From contig JBDTRY010000067.1 of the NCBI GenBank assembly GCA_039931435.1, positions 1 through 16,011 on the forward strand: DNA of 16,011 bases, read 5' to 3'. Each line of letters begins with the position of its first letter. Position 1 is the first letter of the stretch. Source of the stretch: JBDTRY01 sp039931435 (GTDB lineage Bacteria; Acidobacteriota; Thermoanaerobaculia; Gp7-AA8). This document shows positions 12,627-16,011 of the stretch, piece by piece. The position numbers were made by a program, and so were the translations under genes. The notes beneath the pieces were generated by a model. The model did no database searches. It had not been told where the DNA came from and saw only the letters and a list, made by a program, of their open reading frames with translations.

Positions 12627-13877
12627 CTAGTCCACGTAATGCAACGCGCGCCAGGTTGAGCTCTGGAGCACGCGTCCTTCACTGTCGATTGCTACTACGC
12701 GCCAGGTGAAATCCGCACCGCTGACGCGCTCAGGGAGCCACGACGGAGCAACGTACGTCTCCGTTCCGGGATCGAGGACTGCGTCGAGGACCGGGGCGTC
12801 CGCCGCACCGTGAATTTCCAGCCGTACCAGCGCTCCGGCTCCGGCGCCTTTCCAGTGAAATTCGAGCGGAGCGCCGCGCTTGAGCCGTCCATCAACGGTG
12901 GGAGCGATCTGTTCGATCACCTGCAGAGCACTCGTCTCCAGCGAGGGGTTGGCCGCCCCAACGTAGTAGCGAAGTGCCGGAAGAGAAAACCCGGCCACTC
13001 CACCCGTGTAAACGACCCCGCCTCCGGTCCCAAGGCCTGACAGATCGGAATTACCTTCCTTGTCGTTTGTGGCCTCGACGCGCAATAAAACCTGATAGAG
13101 CCCTTCTACTGCCACAGGAAGCTTCTCCGGCTTCGGTCCCTCCAGCCGATGCTTGCCTCCCGGTGGAAGAAAGACGTCGAACCGCGCCAATTGTGCGTAG
13201 TGTTTCTGACTGGTACGAAGCTCGAGCGGAAGGCTGGCTTCCGGGAGAAGATCCTGTGCGCTCGGCGGTTCGTCGCCTGGCACCACCACTTCCCAACGGC
13301 CCGCGAGACGGCCGCTCCCGGTGTAGCTGATGTCTGCGTGGAAGGCCGGAGGCGCCTCACCCGTGCGGGTGGAAAGTACCTGACGATCCGTGGCGAACTG
13401 CAGCTTGACGTCGGTCAGGGCCAGCGGCACGCTGGCGCCGCCACCGGCGAGACGGCAGACGATGTACACGTATTCGTCCGGTCCGCCTGTGGTACTGACG
13501 AATCGGCGAACGTAGAAGAAACTCGACGTCGCTCCGGTTGCGGCACTTTCGTACGCCCTCCGGGCTACATTCTGAGGAATGGTCATGATGTCTGTGTAGC
13601 CGCCCGCGCCGCTCGGTCTGGTCAGTTCGTAACGGAGGGGAAGCCTCCCCCAGGTTCGACTGGGATTGCATTTCATTCCGATGTCGGGAGCAGCCGGCAC
13701 GAGATCGGCGCACCAGAGTGCCTCGGCCGGGATCTGATTCTGCAGTCCGCCGTAGCTGATGAAGACCGTCGTTGCGCCTTGCGTGTTCACGTTCGCCCCG
13801 GTAGGGCTGCGACGGATCTCCGCCACAGCCGCAGTAGCCGCAAAGATCAGGGCAAGCGTGAGTGCCATTCGTCGCAT
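12627..13877 (-). CDS. Secreted or periplasmic protein of unknown function, operon partner of the barrel
   Basis: A 416-residue exported protein with a clear Sec signal peptide (MRRMALTLALIFAATAAVA, cleavage near residue 19). An N-terminal region (about 20-150) contains NTQGATTVFISYGGLQNQ, two Cys (LWCADL, MKCNPS) and the well-ordered segment FFYVRRFVSTTGGPDEYVYIVCRL. A middle beta-rich region (about 150-300) contains RFDVFLPPGGKHRLEG. The last 92 residues look like an Ig/Fn3-type sandwich (FTWRVVAIDSEG). I do not recognise a named family. AGGAGA ends 4 nt before the ATG and overlaps the upstream stop codon, and the 9-bp gap shows co-transcription with the barrel gene. A role on the periplasmic or outer surface together with the barrel is the likeliest reading. 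Confidence 0.8.
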   Translation of the reverse strand: MRRMALTLALIFAATAAVAEIRRSPTGANVNTQGATTVFISYGGLQNQIPAEALWCADLVPAAPDIGMKCNPSRTWGRLPLRYELTRPSGAGGYTDIMTIPQNVARRAYESAATGATSSFFYVRRFVSTTGGPDEYVYIVCRLAGGGASVPLALTDVKLQFATDRQVLSTRTGEAPPAFHADISYTGSGRLAGRWEVVVPGDEPPSAQDLLPEASLPLELRTSQKHYAQLARFDVFLPPGGKHRLEGPKPEKLPVAVEGLYQVLLRVEATNDKEGNSDLSGLGTGGGVVYTGGVAGFSLPALRYYVGAANPSLETSALQVIEQIAPTVDGRLKRGAPLEFHWKGAGAGALVRLEIHGAADAPVLDAVLDPGTETYVAPSWLPERVSGADFTWRVVAIDSEGRVLQSSTWRALHYVD

Positions 13878-13881
13878 CGTT

Positions 13882-13887
13882 TCTCCT
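13882..13887 (-). promoter_or_regulatory. Ribosome binding site overlapping the barrel stop codon
   Basis: AGGAGA on the minus strand, 4 nt before the ATG at 13877; its first base is the last base of the barrel gene's TAA. This supports the start choice and suggests translational coupling. Confidence 0.7.
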
Positions 13888-15950
13888 TACTTCACGCTGA
13901 GCGTGATGCCCGAGGCCACGGTCACTCCACGGTTGTCGGTGGCCAGATTGAAGACGTTGTCCCGCGAACGGTTGCGCTGATCGGAGTAGCGTACGAACAG
14001 CCTTCCCTGGCGGTTCGTAGCCGTTTTGCCCGCCAGTGAGAAGCCGCTGGACAATTCAAGAAAGCCAACCGTTCCGCGCTGATCGAGGGTGCGGAAGTTG
14101 TTGTTCGCCACAGTGTTCGAGACGGTTGCTGAGAGCGCGGTCTGGCCGAAGAGTGTCCAGGCCAGTGTGGTCCCGTAGCGCTGCGTCCGGTCCCGTCGCC
14201 GCTCTTCGAGACTCTCATTCTGATCCAGCGACAGATCGACGCTGACATTGAACCGTTGCACGGGTGAATAGCCCAGGGTCACGGCATTGCTGAAGGTGGT
14301 GAAATCGGCCTGCTCTCTGCTGAACTGCCGGTTGTCCTGCAGGCTTTTTCCCAGACGGTAGCCCACGCGGAAGGTGCCGAGCTGCCAGTCGAGAGAGGCG
14401 ATCGCGTTCCGGCTCATCTGGTCCGGGACCTGGCTGCTATCGAAATCGCTATTCACGGGGACTGCGGTGCCGAATTGATGGGTGAGCTCCATCTGCGCGC
14501 TCACCGTCGGGAACCAGTTGGCGTTCACCTTCGTGCCTTTGAAAACAGAGCTGAGGGGAATGGCCGCGCCGATGGCTGTTCGTCTCGTTTTGGTGGTGAG
14601 GATCGAGTTCACGCCGCCGATGTTGTCCCTCGTTCTGAAATGAGAGAGCTGCGTGCTGAAGGAGCCGACGGTCCAGGTGAGGTCGGCGGAGTTGCTCTCC
14701 AGATCTGCCTGGGTAGAAGCTCCAACGCTGCGAAAGAGCGGTTCGACGCGTTCGTGATGGGCACCGAAAGTCAGCGTTGTCTGCACCTTCCGGAAGGTGT
14801 GATTCTGAAGGAGAACCACGGATGAGTCGAGATACTCGGCATTTCGTGTTCTCGACGGAATCGGCGTCACCAGCAATCCATCCTCCACCTGATTGTCTCG
14901 GGCCTCGTGGAACCGGCTGGCCGTGAACCCGGCGTCGATGTTGATGCGCTGCGACGGGTTCGTGGCCAGGAAACGAAGGCCTGTACCTTCACTCTTCTCG
15001 GCGGTGCGCACCGCTCCTTCGTTGAAGCCCGAGAAGGGGAGAAGAGACCCCGCGAAAATCGTACCCTCAAGCCGCAAACCGCCCGGTCTGGATGGAATCA
15101 GCTCCAGGCCACCCGTCGCTCCGTAGACTCGGTGCGCATTCTCGTTCAGGCCCAGGAAATTATCCCAGCCCACGATGCTCGAGCCGTTCAGCGCCGTAAG
15201 CTGGAGGGAGAACATCCGCCCTTCGCCGAACTTGATGCCCACGCCGCGGCTTGAAAATCCATTGACGAGATGCCGGAGCGATCCGAACCCCATGTGGCCG
15301 ACGGAGAGAACGGTGCTCCCGCGCTGGAAGTCGATCCGGTACGAGGAGAGGTCGATCGGTGGAGCATCATCCCCCAGCTGTCCGAAGCGCAGGGCCTCGT
15401 TCCGGTAGGTCACTCCCGTGATCTGGCTGTCACTCCTGACAGAAAATCCCGAGCGGACATGTTCGGAATGGATGGTGAATTGCACCGTGCCGTCATCGAA
15501 CGAGCTGCGCTGGGGGCTGTTGGTGGCCGGATCGTGCGACTCAAACGGTTGGGCCTTGCCTGTGAAATCTGCGGATGGAGAAACGATCGCTTTTTCGAAA
15601 CCGCGGCGCGACAGGACTTTAATGGGAACCCTGGCGATCTCTCTCCATGTTCCTTCCGGAGAGACCAGGAACACGACGAGCTGGTGGTCGCCTGAAGGAA
15701 GCGGAAGTTTCTCGGCCTGATAGACGATCGTGTCGGGAAGGGCTGTGAAGAGAGCGGAGAGATCGCTCTGATCGACGAATACCGCCAGGTGGCCATCGAC
15801 GGGCATGAGCGGCCGGCTCAGCCGCAACTCGAGCGCAGAATTGCGTGGAAGGAACTGATCCGGTTTGAACGAGGGAGTGATGACCAGATCCTGACTGAAC
15901 GCAGGCGCGCAACAGAATACGAAGAGAAGAATGGTGAAGAGCTTCTTCAT
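13887..15950 (-). CDS. Probable outer-membrane beta-barrel protein with N-terminal periplasmic domain
   Basis: A 687-residue exported protein. The ATG at 15950 begins a classic signal peptide (MKKLFTILLFVFCCAPAFS-Q). Residues of about 20-125 form a beta-rich domain (ALELRLSRPLMPVDG, DHQLVVFLVSPEG) likely to be periplasmic. From about 160 to the end the protein is a succession of short amphipathic strands with alternating aromatic or hydrophobic residues separated by polar loops rich in D, N and R, for example FRVGYRLGKSL and GRLFVRYSDQRNRS, ending GVTVASGITLSVK. This is the pattern of an outer-membrane barrel of 20 or more strands. No TonB box, plug domain or POTRA repeat was recognised, so it is not an obvious TonB receptor or BamA-type protein. 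A GTG at 15992 is in frame, but the signal peptide argues against it. It is the first gene of an operon with the 12627 gene. Confidence 0.75.
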   Translation of the reverse strand: MKKLFTILLFVFCCAPAFSQDLVITPSFKPDQFLPRNSALELRLSRPLMPVDGHLAVFVDQSDLSALFTALPDTIVYQAEKLPLPSGDHQLVVFLVSPEGTWREIARVPIKVLSRRGFEKAIVSPSADFTGKAQPFESHDPATNSPQRSSFDDGTVQFTIHSEHVRSGFSVRSDSQITGVTYRNEALRFGQLGDDAPPIDLSSYRIDFQRGSTVLSVGHMGFGSLRHLVNGFSSRGVGIKFGEGRMFSLQLTALNGSSIVGWDNFLGLNENAHRVYGATGGLELIPSRPGGLRLEGTIFAGSLLPFSGFNEGAVRTAEKSEGTGLRFLATNPSQRINIDAGFTASRFHEARDNQVEDGLLVTPIPSRTRNAEYLDSSVVLLQNHTFRKVQTTLTFGAHHERVEPLFRSVGASTQADLESNSADLTWTVGSFSTQLSHFRTRDNIGGVNSILTTKTRRTAIGAAIPLSSVFKGTKVNANWFPTVSAQMELTHQFGTAVPVNSDFDSSQVPDQMSRNAIASLDWQLGTFRVGYRLGKSLQDNRQFSREQADFTTFSNAVTLGYSPVQRFNVSVDLSLDQNESLEERRRDRTQRYGTTLAWTLFGQTALSATVSNTVANNNFRTLDQRGTVGFLELSSGFSLAGKTATNRQGRLFVRYSDQRNRSRDNVFNLATDNRGVTVASGITLSVK

Positions 15951-16011
15951 TCCTAAGTACGCCGTCAACTCGGGGAGGCGGCAGCTTAGCACGGCTGGCT
16001 GGCGTATAGTG

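Noticed and set aside
13149..14039. 296-codon open frame on the + strand
   Set aside because: It crosses the boundary of two well-supported minus-strand genes and its translation shows no domain or signal peptide.

Overview
This window reads as a chromosomal segment of a GC-rich, Gram-negative, free-living bacterium. Lipoprotein and Sec signal peptides, a probable outer-membrane beta-barrel and a large secreted nuclease show a two-membrane cell. The mix of genes (an ABC-permease-linked M1 peptidase tail, a PqqB-like metallo-hydrolase, DinB and ABM-type small proteins, a lamin-tail/NUC1 nuclease) is most reminiscent of Acidobacteriota or a similar environmental phylum. That placement is an inference from protein style, not from a marker gene. 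No rRNA, tRNA, CRISPR array, insertion sequence or phage gene was seen.

Layout, left to right. (1) 1-824, +: the 3' end of an M1-type zinc aminopeptidase, probably the tail of an ABC-2 permease/peptidase fusion. (2) 943-1788, +: a lipoprotein alpha/beta hydrolase. (3) 1796-3747, -: a run transcribed leftward of a DinB-like protein, a small ABM-fold protein and a PqqB-like metallo-beta-lactamase-fold lipoprotein; the last two genes overlap by 17 bp. (4) 3973-7815, +: a 1280-residue secreted nuclease carrying lamin-tail, Ig-like, NUC1 endonuclease, PKD-like and C-terminal post-COAP-1-like domains, followed by a strong hairpin. (5) 7923-8777, +: an aldo/keto reductase behind an unusually good sigma-70 type promoter. 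(6) 8778-9067: about 290 bp without a solid gene, holding a possible broken small ORF. (7) 9068-12600: a PIG-L-like protein (+), a cytochrome P450 (-) and a GT-B glycosyltransferase with a coiled-coil tail (+), which may act on a common glycan or lipid. (8) 12627-15950, -: a tight two-gene operon of a large probable outer-membrane beta-barrel and a secreted three-part protein of unknown function.

The genes do not form one obvious pathway. The best candidates for something undescribed are the barrel/secreted-protein pair, the mosaic nuclease, and the PIG-L variant with an HPGHE motif beside a P450 and a glycosyltransferase. A second theme is leaderless-looking gene starts: two genes without a Shine-Dalgarno sequence have the same TCTAAT -10 hexamer 6-7 nt before their start codon.
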